This document shows, piece by piece, positions 7,172-16,007 of a stretch of 32,479 nucleotides of DNA. Every line of letters begins with the position of its first letter. Position 1 is the first letter of the stretch. The position numbers were made by a program, and so were the translations under genes. The DNA is from Bryobacterales bacterium (GTDB lineage: Bacteria > Acidobacteriota > Terriglobia > Bryobacterales > Bryobacteraceae). The notes under the pieces were generated by a model. It was given only the letters and a program-made list of their open reading frames with translations, did not search any database and was not told where the DNA came from. The stretch covers positions 1 through 32,479 of the forward strand of contig JAEUQF010000472.1 in assembly GCA_016789745.1 (NCBI GenBank), read 5' to 3'.

Positions 7172-10100
7172 CGATTGTCCCACTCATTTTCCACGTACTC
7201 GGCCTCTGCTTGCAGGCTGGTTCACCACCCAACGGCCTGCCCGCCGCGGATTGGAATCAGATCCGAGCGCAGTATGAGCGCCACCGTCACGCGATGTACC
7301 CAGAGAAGGGCGGGTGGCGTGCGCACAACCGCGGCCAGCAGTGGACGACGCGGTTTGACGGCCGTGGCTTCCAGGTGAAACCAGACCAGGGAACATGGAC
7401 CTGGGGCATGACGGTCGAGCGGCTGGGCGGGCGGCGGTTCAATGGACGGACGCAGACGCGAGTAGATGGGAACCGGCTGAGCTATCTCCACGATCAAGAC
7501 TTGACAGAGTGGTTTGTCAACGAGAAGCGTGGATTGGAACATGGGTTCACGCTACACCGGCGCTCGGCAGAGAGCATCGGGGTTCGCCTGGAACTTACGG
7601 TTCAGGGAGACCTGTACCCGCGCGCGATGCCAGATAGGACTGGCGTACAGTTCGTTGATGCCGGGGGAGCGACAGTGGTGAGTTATTCGGGGCTGAAAGC
7701 ATGGGACGCGGACGGCAAGGATGTCTCTGCCAGACTTGGCACTTCGGGCGATCGCGTTGTTTTCACGCTGGATGACTCGGGCGCACGGTATCCGATTACG
7801 ATTGATCCATGGGCGCAGCAGGTCTACCTGAAAGCATCCAACAGCCAAGCTTACGACTACTTCGGCTTCTCGGTTGCCATTTCGGGAGACACGGTTGTCG
7901 TGGGCGCGCCATATGAGGACAGCAGTACAACGGGCGTGAACACCACACCAAACAACGACGGCACCAATAGCGGGGCAGCCTACGTATTCGTCCGAAGTAA
8001 TTCGGAATGGACGCAACAGGCGTACTTAAAAGCGAGCAACACGGGAGCGTCTGATTACTTCGGGCACTCGGTTGCGATCGATGGGAACACGATCGTTGTT
8101 GGGGCTTATGGAGAGGCAAGCAATGCGACCAGCAGTTCCGGCGACCAGACGAATGATTCGGCAAATGCCGCAGGCGCTGCTTATGTGTTTGTACGCAGTG
8201 CGGGATCCTGGTCACAGCAGGCGTACCTGAAGGCCTCCAATTCCGCCAGCAACGATCGATTTGCAGCACATCTGGCGATATCTGGCGAAACGATCGTGGT
8301 GGGCGCCGAGGGCAACGATGCTTCGGTGGCGGGCCCACCTCTCACCGATAACGGAGCCGCGTATGTATTCACCCGATCCGGTGCGGCCTGGACGCAACAA
8401 GCCTACCTCAAGTCCATCAATGCAGGTGAGGGAGATATGTTCGGCCATTCTGTTGGAATCTCCGGGAACATCATTGTGGTAGGAGCATGGAAGGAAGACA
8501 GCAACGCACGGGGTATCGGCGGCAGCGGCGCGGATAACAGTTCGGCGGATAGCGGAGCAGCCTACATCTTCTCCCGCAGTGGCACGACATGGCCGCTACA
8601 AGCCTACCTGAAATCGTCTAACAGCGACCCAGGCGATGGATTCGGCGAATCCGTTGCGATCTCCGGGACCACTGTTGTGATTGGGGCAAGATTCGAGGAC
8701 GGCAATGGCACCAGTGCAGGCGACAATAGCCTGCGCGATAGCGGAGCAGCCTATGTATTCGTCGCTTCAGGCGGAGGGTGGGTGCAGCAAGCGTACCTGA
8801 AGGCAGCTAACCCGGACATGGACGATTGGTTCGGCGGCTTTTTTGTGGATGCACTTCAGCAGACGGCGGCAGGCCCGTCCGGAGCGGCCGCGGTTGCTGT
8901 TTCGGGGGACCTGATCGTCGTAGGCGCGTCGAGAGAAGATGGCAGCGCCGTGGGCGCAAGCAACGTCTATACCAATGGCACCTTGAATGCCGGCGCCGCC
9001 TACGTCTTCGCTCGCACTGCGGGAACATGGGCACAGCAGGCGTACTTGAAAGCCTCTAACCATATCGGCGGGGACGATTACTTCGGCTGCGCGGTAGCGA
9101 TCTCAGGCGATACTGCGGTAATCGGGGCCATTTGGGAGGACAGCAACGGAACAGGAGTGAATGGGAGCCAGGACAATCGCTCTGCCGATGGAGCGGGCGC
9201 GGCATACGTTTTCCGGTTCTCCGAACTAACGACGCAGGTCACCATCAACTCGACTCCCTCTGGTCTGGTCTTCAACATCACCGGGGTTGGCTGCGAACCA
9301 GGCACGAATTACGTCACCCCACGCACGCTGGGGTGGGCGACGGGCGCGACATGCACCGTCACATTTGCTTCGCCACAAACGGTGGCCGGAACAGCATACT
9401 TGTTCCAGAGTTGGGAGAACGGGTCTACAAACGCATCGCGCACGGTGACCGCATCTTCCACGACAACAATCACCGCCACTTTCGCCGCCGACGCCACCTG
9501 CGAACTTATGGTCTCTCCGCATGCGACCGTAGTCAGCAGTACTGGGGGTGTAGGAACGTCCGAGGTGACATCCACCTGCCCTGGAGCCTGGACAGCCACC
9601 TCAACGGTTCCCTGGCTAACGATCAGCGGTAGCAACACGGGTACGAACGGCACCCGGACTTTGACGTACAGCGTCGCCGCCAACACAACGGGTGTTCAGC
9701 GGACCGGCGCAATCGACATCATCTACCAGACGCGGCGCGCAACCCAGCAAGTGACGCAGAGTTCCACGGCAGCCGTGACCCTGACCTATGGTGACCAGGA
9801 CTGCCTGGGCTACGCCTGCTACGGAACAGCCGACCCCAAAGCGGGTACGGCGCTCACCGGGCTGGCACCCAACCAGATCAACTCCGCCAACAACTCCTAT
9901 CTACACAGCAATCAATTCCCGCGAACCCAGGCCGGCGACTATTCCAACACCGACCAAATCTTCATCGAGTCAACCACGCGCGTGCCCCCTGCCGATGGCT
10001 ACTCCAACGACCCCACCCGGCGCGCTGGGCCGATGACCTTCGGTCTCGACTATAGTTCGCTGGTCCCGCCAGGCCGGGCGCCGGTGACTCTGACTCTTGG

Positions 10101-13100
10101 CATGGCCCTGGACGACTTCCAGTTTCCCCGATGGGGCCGCGCTTTCACCGCAGCCGTCAACGGAGCCCCCCACGCCGCACTGACCGCTCACCTGAACGCC
10201 GTAGGGACGGATCTGACGGGGCCACGCGTCCGCTTCTTCACCATTGGCATCGACCCGGCGATTCTCCGACAGGACAACATCCTAAACATCTCCATCAATG
10301 GCGGTGGCGGTTCAGACGGTTTCGCAGTCGACTTCCTCACCATAGGGGTAACGACAGAAGCCACTGTCTGTACGGCCCCCGTTCTCTCCCCCACCGCCGC
10401 CTCCTTCCTCTCCGCCGGCGGCCAGGGCAGCGTCACCATCGCATCCCCCTGCCCGTGGACCGCAACCACCGACGCCAGTTGGATCACGCTCACCGCGCCC
10501 GCGAGCGGCGGCGGCAACGGCACGCTCAGCTATCAAGTCGCTGCCTACACTGCGACCAATGCCCCGCCCCGCGCCGGCACAATCTTCATCAACGGCACAG
10601 CGTTCGTGATAACGCAGAGCGCGGCTTCCGCCTGCACCTTCACACCAACCCCCAAAACCATCTCTCCTCTCAACAGAGGTGGCCTGTTCCGCATCGACGT
10701 CAGCGCGCCGGCTTCTTGCGGCTATGCCGCTACCACGAATGCCCCCTGGATGCGCGTTGTCACGGGTGCCACCCGCAACGCCGGCAGCTATGTCGAACTG
10801 CAGGTCGACCTCAACACTGGCGCCGCCCGCAGCGGCACGCTTACCATCGGCGGACAGCAGATCCCCATCAGCCAAAGTGCCGGCACTGGCTGCACGCCGC
10901 AGGTTTCCAACTCGCAGATCGACATCGGGTTCGCCGGGAGCAGTCTTACCAGCGTCCAGGTGCTGACCACCTGCGCCTACACCGCCGTCGCCGACGTCCC
11001 CTGGATCCAGATCCTGTCCGGCGGCACGGGCACTATGTCCGGGACACTCGCCCTGCGCGTTCTTCCGAACACCGGGTCCACCTCGCGGCGGGGGACAGTC
11101 ACCATCAGTGGCAAGGTCATCACGATGGAGCAGGCCGGGCCTCCGCTTTGCCAGTCGCAGTTGTCCCTTTCCCGACCGCGTCTGGTGGTGCCATTCAGCG
11201 CCAACACCCAAACGGTGACCATCACGCTCAGCAGTTCGTGTCCCGCGCCCGCCCTGCTGAGCCAGGCTTCGTGGATCACGGCGACGCTCAGCGGCAGGAC
11301 CGTGACACTCACCATAGCGGCCAATGCGAGCGCGACGGCCCGCAGCGGCATCGTATCCATCGGCACACGGCAGGTGGCGGTTTTGCAGGCGGGTAATACC
11401 GGCTTTTCCTGCAGTGCCAGCGCCACGGCGGGTACCGTCCGGCGGGAAGGATTCACGGAACTCACGCCAGCGTATCGCTTCACCTGCGGCGGCACCGCGA
11501 CAAGTCTTATCCAGACCGAACTCCAACTCACCCTCAACACCAACATCACCAGCAAGGTGGTCGCCCGCCGCCAGGTGAGCGAAGCCATGCTGGTTCTGCA
11601 GAACGGTCAGGCTCCGCAGTTGGGAGTGAATGCGTTCCGCGGCATTTACACCAGCAATCGCACGCTGCGCTTCAGCGGGTTGCCACTGGCGGTGGCCGGC
11701 GCCAATGCGCAGCAGACCTGGCAGGTAGAGAATCTGCGCGTGGACGCGACACCCGTAACCACCATCGTCGCAACGGGCCGGCTGTTGCACGCCCCGCTTG
11801 GGGCCGCCACACAGACGCTGGCAAACGTCACCAATGCGGCCAACGTCAGCGTGGTCAGCACAGGAGCCGCCAGTTATGACGTGCGATTCCAGGAGTCCTT
11901 CGCCAACGCCTTGCGCACGCAGGCACAGGAGAACGGCGTTGCGGTGGGTGGCGAACCCGCATTCGCCAATACCGGGACGCGCGTGATGGTGCGCGTGGCC
12001 CCGCCGGCAGGCAGCCGGGTCATCGCCTCCAGCAGCACTTCCTTGCGCCTGATGAGCCAGGAGACGGACGGCAGTTCCGCGTCGGTTGCCAGTTCACCGG
12101 CCTTGCAGGGGCCACCTTCGGGAACAGTAGTCGTCACGTGGGAAGTGATTGCCGCGAACCCAGCGGCGATCGAAACCTTCAGCGCGCCGCTGACCTTCCA
12201 GAGCGGAACGCCCAGTGCGCAGGCCATGGCCGGCTTCCTGGGCCCCATCGACCGGCGCAGCATTCCACGATTCAAGGATCCCGGCATCACCCCGAAGGCG
12301 CCCGCGGTGATCAGCGTCAGGAGTGGAGTTGTGCCCTCACCCATCGTGGTTGTGCCTGGATCGAAGCGAGCCCCGGTAGGCAACCGCTCGGCCCAGTTGC
12401 AGATTGAGGCCGCCAACGAGCAGAATAGCGCCGGCGAGTTGATCGTGCGCGGCAACCTGAGTGCCGGCGTTACTGTCACCGCCTGCGACGCCGGCGAAGA
12501 AGGTATCTGCGAGTTCTACGGATCCGACCTGGCAGTCACCTACCCGGGTGCCTCACCGGGCGAGATACGCACCGTTGCGATCACCGCCGAGATCGCCGGC
12601 GACGCGCCCGACGGCAGCCTGATCCGTTTCGACTCCAGTGCCAGCATCGAGGAAGACGTCAGCGAAGACAGCAGCGAAACCTGCTTGGCGGGCTCTTCGG
12701 GCTTCTCTCCGCCCAGCGGCATCGGCGCGACCGGCACCATTGATGTATACGCCTGCGGCGCGTGGACGCTCACCAGCAGCGTGCCGTGGATCCGCTTCCA
12801 GCCATCCAGCGGCACCGGCAATGCCTCCGTCACCTATACGGTGGACGCCAATCCCAGCGGCCTCGCGCGCACAGGACAACTCACGTTTCCTGGCGGCGCC
12901 AGCGGCGTTGTGACGCAGTTGCCTGCGCAGGTTGCCGCTACCACGGGGCTTCGCTTTGAACCAGTACAGCCTTGCCGCATCATGGAAACCCGCGATGGCA
13001 GCAACTTCGGCGGGCAGTCCGGCCCGTTCGGTCCGCCTTACCTGCGCGCCGGAGAGACGCGCACGCTGGTTGTGTCGCAGTCGGTTTGCGGTGTACCGGC

Positions 13101-14115
13101 CAGCGCGAAAGCCTGGGCGTTGAACGTGACCGTGATTCCGCGCAATGGCGGGGAGGTGGAGTACGTCACGTTATGGCCGGCCGGCGAGCAACGCCCGCCC
13201 ACCCGCACCGTGAGTTCGCCGGACGGACAGATCGTGGCCAACACGGCTTTTGTGAAGGCGTTGGGCGGTGCGTTCAGCCTATATGCCTCCGATGATACCG
13301 ACCTCATCATCGACATCACCGGCTACTTCACCGACCCAGGCGGGCAGAACCTGGTGTTCTATCCGCTGACGCCATGCCGTGTCACCGACACGCGCGCGCT
13401 GTACCGGCCACAGGCGGGCCCCTTCGGACCACCTTCGTTGGTGGCCCAGCAGACCCGCTCGTTTGCCATGCCGCAGACTCCTTACTGCAGCGTGCCCTCC
13501 ACGGCACGTGCCTATTCGGTCACCATCACGGTGGTGCCGCCGGCGGGTCTCGCGTACCTCACCATGTGGCCCACCGGAGCAGGCGGAGGCAGGCCGAATG
13601 TCTCCAGCATCAATTCCTTCGTGGGGCGCACGGTGGCGAACAACGTCATCGTCCCCGCCGGAACCAATGGGTCGCTGGATGTTTTCGCCTTCAACAACAC
13701 GGACCTGCTCATCGACATCAATGGCTACTTCGCGCCGGATAACGGGACAACAGGGCTTTACTATTACCCGCAGAGCCCGTGCATCGTTCTGGATACCACG
13801 ACAAGCACACCGCTGCTCGATGAGACGGCGCGAACGGTGCCGATGCTGGCGGCCGGTTGCGGGGCGCCTAACACGGCGAAGGCATACGCGTTGAACGCCA
13901 CGTCGCTACCGGACGGGCGTCCGATGCCCTTCCTCACGCTCTGGCCAACCGGCCAGCCGCAGCCAGGCACATCGGTTTCCAATGCCTTCGAGGGCCAGGT
14001 GGTGACGAACTTCGCCCTGATTCCCGCAGGGACCAACGGCAACGTGGAAGTCCTGGCGTACCGCCGCAGCAACGTCGTCATCGAAGTGATGGGCTATTTC
14101 GACCGGCTGCAATAG
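7168..14115 (+). CDS. Giant exported FG-GAP/BACON repeat protein (2315 residues)
   Basis: A short hydrophobic leader (about residues 3-17) suggests export, though it lacks N-terminal basic residues. Residues about 35-210 form an N-terminal module known in front of FG-GAP repeats (GLEHGFTLHRR, YPITIDPWAQQ). Residues 218-685 hold seven FG-GAP-like blades. A beta-rich segment resembling InlB/Listeria-Bacteroides repeats follows (about 688-775). BACON-type Ig domains with a Cys pair and VPWI/DASWI motifs lie at about 776-868, 1066-1410 (four in a row) and 1836-1920. A jelly-roll-like module sits at about 871-1064 and an unassigned region at about 1412-1830. Three C-terminal repeats end in GYF. 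It is most likely an extracellular or surface adhesive or matrix protein; no catalytic motif is seen. It has no PEP-CTERM, LPXTG or type IX tail. Confidence 0.88.
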   Translation: MTIVPLIFHVLGLCLQAGSPPNGLPAADWNQIRAQYERHRHAMYPEKGGWRAHNRGQQWTTRFDGRGFQVKPDQGTWTWGMTVERLGGRRFNGRTQTRVDGNRLSYLHDQDLTEWFVNEKRGLEHGFTLHRRSAESIGVRLELTVQGDLYPRAMPDRTGVQFVDAGGATVVSYSGLKAWDADGKDVSARLGTSGDRVVFTLDDSGARYPITIDPWAQQVYLKASNSQAYDYFGFSVAISGDTVVVGAPYEDSSTTGVNTTPNNDGTNSGAAYVFVRSNSEWTQQAYLKASNTGASDYFGHSVAIDGNTIVVGAYGEASNATSSSGDQTNDSANAAGAAYVFVRSAGSWSQQAYLKASNSASNDRFAAHLAISGETIVVGAEGNDASVAGPPLTDNGAAYVFTRSGAAWTQQAYLKSINAGEGDMFGHSVGISGNIIVVGAWKEDSNARGIGGSGADNSSADSGAAYIFSRSGTTWPLQAYLKSSNSDPGDGFGESVAISGTTVVIGARFEDGNGTSAGDNSLRDSGAAYVFVASGGGWVQQAYLKAANPDMDDWFGGFFVDALQQTAAGPSGAAAVAVSGDLIVVGASREDGSAVGASNVYTNGTLNAGAAYVFARTAGTWAQQAYLKASNHIGGDDYFGCAVAISGDTAVIGAIWEDSNGTGVNGSQDNRSADGAGAAYVFRFSELTTQVTINSTPSGLVFNITGVGCEPGTNYVTPRTLGWATGATCTVTFASPQTVAGTAYLFQSWENGSTNASRTVTASSTTTITATFAADATCELMVSPHATVVSSTGGVGTSEVTSTCPGAWTATSTVPWLTISGSNTGTNGTRTLTYSVAANTTGVQRTGAIDIIYQTRRATQQVTQSSTAAVTLTYGDQDCLGYACYGTADPKAGTALTGLAPNQINSANNSYLHSNQFPRTQAGDYSNTDQIFIESTTRVPPADGYSNDPTRRAGPMTFGLDYSSLVPPGRAPVTLTLGMALDDFQFPRWGRAFTAAVNGAPHAALTAHLNAVGTDLTGPRVRFFTIGIDPAILRQDNILNISINGGGGSDGFAVDFLTIGVTTEATVCTAPVLSPTAASFLSAGGQGSVTIASPCPWTATTDASWITLTAPASGGGNGTLSYQVAAYTATNAPPRAGTIFINGTAFVITQSAASACTFTPTPKTISPLNRGGLFRIDVSAPASCGYAATTNAPWMRVVTGATRNAGSYVELQVDLNTGAARSGTLTIGGQQIPISQSAGTGCTPQVSNSQIDIGFAGSSLTSVQVLTTCAYTAVADVPWIQILSGGTGTMSGTLALRVLPNTGSTSRRGTVTISGKVITMEQAGPPLCQSQLSLSRPRLVVPFSANTQTVTITLSSSCPAPALLSQASWITATLSGRTVTLTIAANASATARSGIVSIGTRQVAVLQAGNTGFSCSASATAGTVRREGFTELTPAYRFTCGGTATSLIQTELQLTLNTNITSKVVARRQVSEAMLVLQNGQAPQLGVNAFRGIYTSNRTLRFSGLPLAVAGANAQQTWQVENLRVDATPVTTIVATGRLLHAPLGAATQTLANVTNAANVSVVSTGAASYDVRFQESFANALRTQAQENGVAVGGEPAFANTGTRVMVRVAPPAGSRVIASSSTSLRLMSQETDGSSASVASSPALQGPPSGTVVVTWEVIAANPAAIETFSAPLTFQSGTPSAQAMAGFLGPIDRRSIPRFKDPGITPKAPAVISVRSGVVPSPIVVVPGSKRAPVGNRSAQLQIEAANEQNSAGELIVRGNLSAGVTVTACDAGEEGICEFYGSDLAVTYPGASPGEIRTVAITAEIAGDAPDGSLIRFDSSASIEEDVSEDSSETCLAGSSGFSPPSGIGATGTIDVYACGAWTLTSSVPWIRFQPSSGTGNASVTYTVDANPSGLARTGQLTFPGGASGVVTQLPAQVAATTGLRFEPVQPCRIMETRDGSNFGGQSGPFGPPYLRAGETRTLVVSQSVCGVPASAKAWALNVTVIPRNGGEVEYVTLWPAGEQRPPTRTVSSPDGQIVANTAFVKALGGAFSLYASDDTDLIIDITGYFTDPGGQNLVFYPLTPCRVTDTRALYRPQAGPFGPPSLVAQQTRSFAMPQTPYCSVPSTARAYSVTITVVPPAGLAYLTMWPTGAGGGRPNVSSINSFVGRTVANNVIVPAGTNGSLDVFAFNNTDLLIDINGYFAPDNGTTGLYYYPQSPCIVLDTTTSTPLLDETARTVPMLAAGCGAPNTAKAYALNATSLPDGRPMPFLTLWPTGQPQPGTSVSNAFEGQVVTNFALIPAGTNGNVEVLAYRRSNVVIEVMGYFDRLQ
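7819..9230 (+). repeat. Seven FG-GAP-like beta-propeller blades
   Basis: Seven units each begin with a Q(A/V)YLK motif, followed by D.FG, then VAISGDTVVVGA and a closing GAAYVF. Starts are near 7819, 8020, 8221, 8401, 8599, 8791 and 9037. Seven units fit a closed seven-bladed propeller as in integrin-alpha-like folds. Unit six is longer than the rest: between its D.FG and VAVSGD motifs lies an extra FFVDALQQTAAGPSGAAA stretch. Confidence 0.82.
9493..12930 (+). repeat. BACON-type Ig-like repeats, at least six, with two inserted modules
   Basis: Units at about 9493-9770, 10363-10623, 10624-10878, 10879-11137, 11140-11395 and 12675-12930 share the BACON pattern. This is an initial Cys, a second Cys before the W.A motif, a (V/A/D).PW(I/M/L) or ASWI motif, R.G(T/I/Q) and a terminal (V/I)(T/S/M)Q. 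Some positions are degenerate in the fifth and sixth units. They are interrupted by a jelly-roll-like module (about 9775-10360) and by a long unassigned region (about 11400-12670). The four middle units are directly adjacent. Confidence 0.75.
12949..14112 (+). repeat. Three C-terminal repeats ending in GYF
   Basis: Three units of about 120-130 residues start near 12949, 13351 and 13756. Each has a C-R-(I/V)-.-(E/D)-TR-like start (degenerate as CIVLDT in the third). Each then has FGPP or an equivalent, (T/L)(M/L)WP(A/T)G, a (V/F).(V/T)N(T/N/F) segment and a final (D/E)(I/V)(T/N/M)GYF. I recognise this module as recurring at the C-terminus of large acidobacterial and actinobacterial secreted proteins, without a known function. 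Confidence 0.78.
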
Positions 14116-14137
14116 GCCGGAAAGATTCGGAGGATCT

Positions 14138-14530
14138 ATGTCTGTTTTCCATACCGTCGTAAATGCAGAACTTCACAACGGGGCCACACTGAACCAGGCA
14201 ATGGACCAGGCCGCGCTCTGTGAGCAACTGGACCGGTCGATGCAGCCGAAACCCGGTCCAGGCGCGACGGCTCGCAAGGTGCCGGCGAGCCTCGCCACCG
14301 GGCTTCTCATCTGGGGGCTCATCGCGATGATGGGTAACGGCGAAATCGCACCATACCTGCTGGGCGCGTCGGCACTGCTCTATGCCATCCAAGCCGCCCT
14401 GTGGATTATCTACCATCCCGTCCGCGCACTGATCGGTTTTTTGCTGCTGTGCGGTGTGGCGTGGTACAGCACCTCCCAGCTTGGTATCGACCGCAACGCG
14501 CCGGCTGCATCCAACGTCAGGAAACGATGA
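14138..14530 (+). CDS. Small membrane protein of unknown function
   Basis: The 130-residue protein has a strong ribosome-binding site (GGAGG) and an ATG at 14138, 22 bases after the giant gene. Its N-terminal 45 residues are soluble. Three hydrophobic stretches follow at about residues 49-66, 69-90 and 93-110. A basic tail ends the chain. No family is recognised. Its position directly after the giant exported protein suggests co-transcription and perhaps a role at the membrane for that protein, but this is inference. The next gene starts 22 bases later. Confidence 0.72.
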   Translation: MSVFHTVVNAELHNGATLNQAMDQAALCEQLDRSMQPKPGPGATARKVPASLATGLLIWGLIAMMGNGEIAPYLLGASALLYAIQAALWIIYHPVRALIGFLLLCGVAWYSTSQLGIDRNAPAASNVRKR

Positions 14531-14552
14531 CCGCCTGCTACAATCGCGGCGA

Positions 14553-16007
14553 ATGCCGTCTTCGTTCGATCCCAACTTCGGCTCCGCGTTGGAAGCCGCG
14601 CAAGCCATCCGCGACAAAGTAACCTCCTCGGCGGAACTCACCGAACACCTGTTCCGCCGCATGGACCAGTACGAGCCAAAGCTCAACTCTTACGTCTACC
14701 AGCTTCGCGAGCAGGCCATGGAAGCCGCCCGCGCCGCCGACCAGGCACTCGCCCGCGGCGAGGCGATGGGGCCTCTCCACGGCGTCCCTATCAGCGTAAA
14801 GGAAAGCTTCGCTGTCGAAGGCAAGCCCTGCACCTGGGGCATTCCTCCGTTCCAAGACATACCCGCGCCAGCCGATTCCACCGCCGTCCAGCGGCTGCGC
14901 GAGGCCGGCGCTGTTCTGCTGGGTGCCACCAATGTTCCCTTTTCCCTGATGGACAGCCAGTCCTTCAACGACATCTATGGCCGGTCCAACAATCCCTGGG
15001 ACCTGGACCGGACCCCCGGCGGCTCGTCGGGCGGATCGGCGGCCTCGCTCGCCGCGGGCACCTCGTTCTTCAGCATCGGCTCCGATATCGGCGGCAGCAT
15101 TCGCGGGCCTGCCTCGTTCTGCGGCGTCTATGGGCACAAACCCACGCTCGACATCGTACCGATGAATGGACATCTACCCGGTGGACAGAAGAGCCTGCCG
15201 GGCTTCTCGACGCTGCTGGCCGTGGCTGGACCAATGGCCCGGTCGGCGGAAGACCTGCTGGCGGGTTTGCAGATTTTGGCTGGACCGGAGATGCCCGAAG
15301 CCAAGGCGATGCGCTGGACGCTGCCGCCGGCGCGGCACACCCGCCTTAGAGACTTCCGCATCGGCTTCATCCTGGAGGACTCTGAAGTGCCCGTCGATGC
15401 GGAGACCAAGGCCGTGCTCGAAGCCGCCGTGCGCGCCTGGGAGCGCTCTGGTGCTTCGGTGAAGGAAGGGTGGCCGGACGGCATGTCCTTCGCGGATCTG
15501 CTGGACACCTATTACTTCCACCTGGCTGCGTTTGACTTCGCCATGATGCCGCCGGAAGCCCAAGCCAAGGTGGAACCAATGGCGGACAAGGGCCCGCGGA
15601 CGTGGGGTCGCGGGGTGAAGAGCCGCTTCTCCGAATGGCAGCGAATGAATATGAAGCGCCTCAGCTATCGCAAACGGTGGGAGGATTACTTCCGGAACTT
15701 CGACGTTTTCCTTTCGCCCACCATGTTCACGACTGCCATCCGGCACGACACAACGCCAGTGGCCGAACGCCAGGTGACACTGGCCGACGGCAGCAGGCAC
15801 TCGTTCTGGAACCTGGTGACCTACATCTGCCCGGCGACGCTCACGGGCTGTCCGGCCACGACGGCTCCGGCGGGTCTGACGAAGAGCGGGCTGCCGGTGG
15901 GCTTGCAGATCATGGGGCCGTACCTGGAGGACGCGACGCCCATCGAGTTCGCGCGCCTGCTGGCGAATGAGATCGGGGGATTCCAAGCCCCGGCAGGATA
16001 CGTTTAG
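14553..16007 (+). CDS. Amidase-signature family hydrolase
   Basis: The 484-residue protein carries the full amidase-signature catalytic set: Lys83 in PISVKESF, the cis-Ser in TPGGSSGGSAAS (Ser158/159), and nucleophile Ser182 in GSDIGGSIRGPASF. These enzymes hydrolyse amides through a Ser-cisSer-Lys triad. The length and motifs fit the general amidase group (fatty-acid-amide-hydrolase-like or arylamidase). No gatB or gatC is adjacent, so I do not call it GatA. The ATG at 14553 is chosen because it gives a normal N-terminus; an upstream frame into 14454 overlaps the preceding gene. There is no signal peptide, so it is cytoplasmic. The 3' end overlaps the convergent nucleotidyltransferase by four bases. 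The substrate cannot be told from the sequence. Confidence 0.9.
   Translation: MPSSFDPNFGSALEAAQAIRDKVTSSAELTEHLFRRMDQYEPKLNSYVYQLREQAMEAARAADQALARGEAMGPLHGVPISVKESFAVEGKPCTWGIPPFQDIPAPADSTAVQRLREAGAVLLGATNVPFSLMDSQSFNDIYGRSNNPWDLDRTPGGSSGGSAASLAAGTSFFSIGSDIGGSIRGPASFCGVYGHKPTLDIVPMNGHLPGGQKSLPGFSTLLAVAGPMARSAEDLLAGLQILAGPEMPEAKAMRWTLPPARHTRLRDFRIGFILEDSEVPVDAETKAVLEAAVRAWERSGASVKEGWPDGMSFADLLDTYYFHLAAFDFAMMPPEAQAKVEPMADKGPRTWGRGVKSRFSEWQRMNMKRLSYRKRWEDYFRNFDVFLSPTMFTTAIRHDTTPVAERQVTLADGSRHSFWNLVTYICPATLTGCPATTAPAGLTKSGLPVGLQIMGPYLEDATPIEFARLLANEIGGFQAPAGYV

Noticed and set aside
10131..11790. Long alternative-frame ORFs on both strands inside the giant repeat gene
   Set aside because: They are Arg/His/Gly-rich shadows of the BACON repeats.
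14553..16007. Calling the amidase GatA
   Set aside because: No gatB or gatC is adjacent, and the motifs fit the general amidase-signature family equally well.
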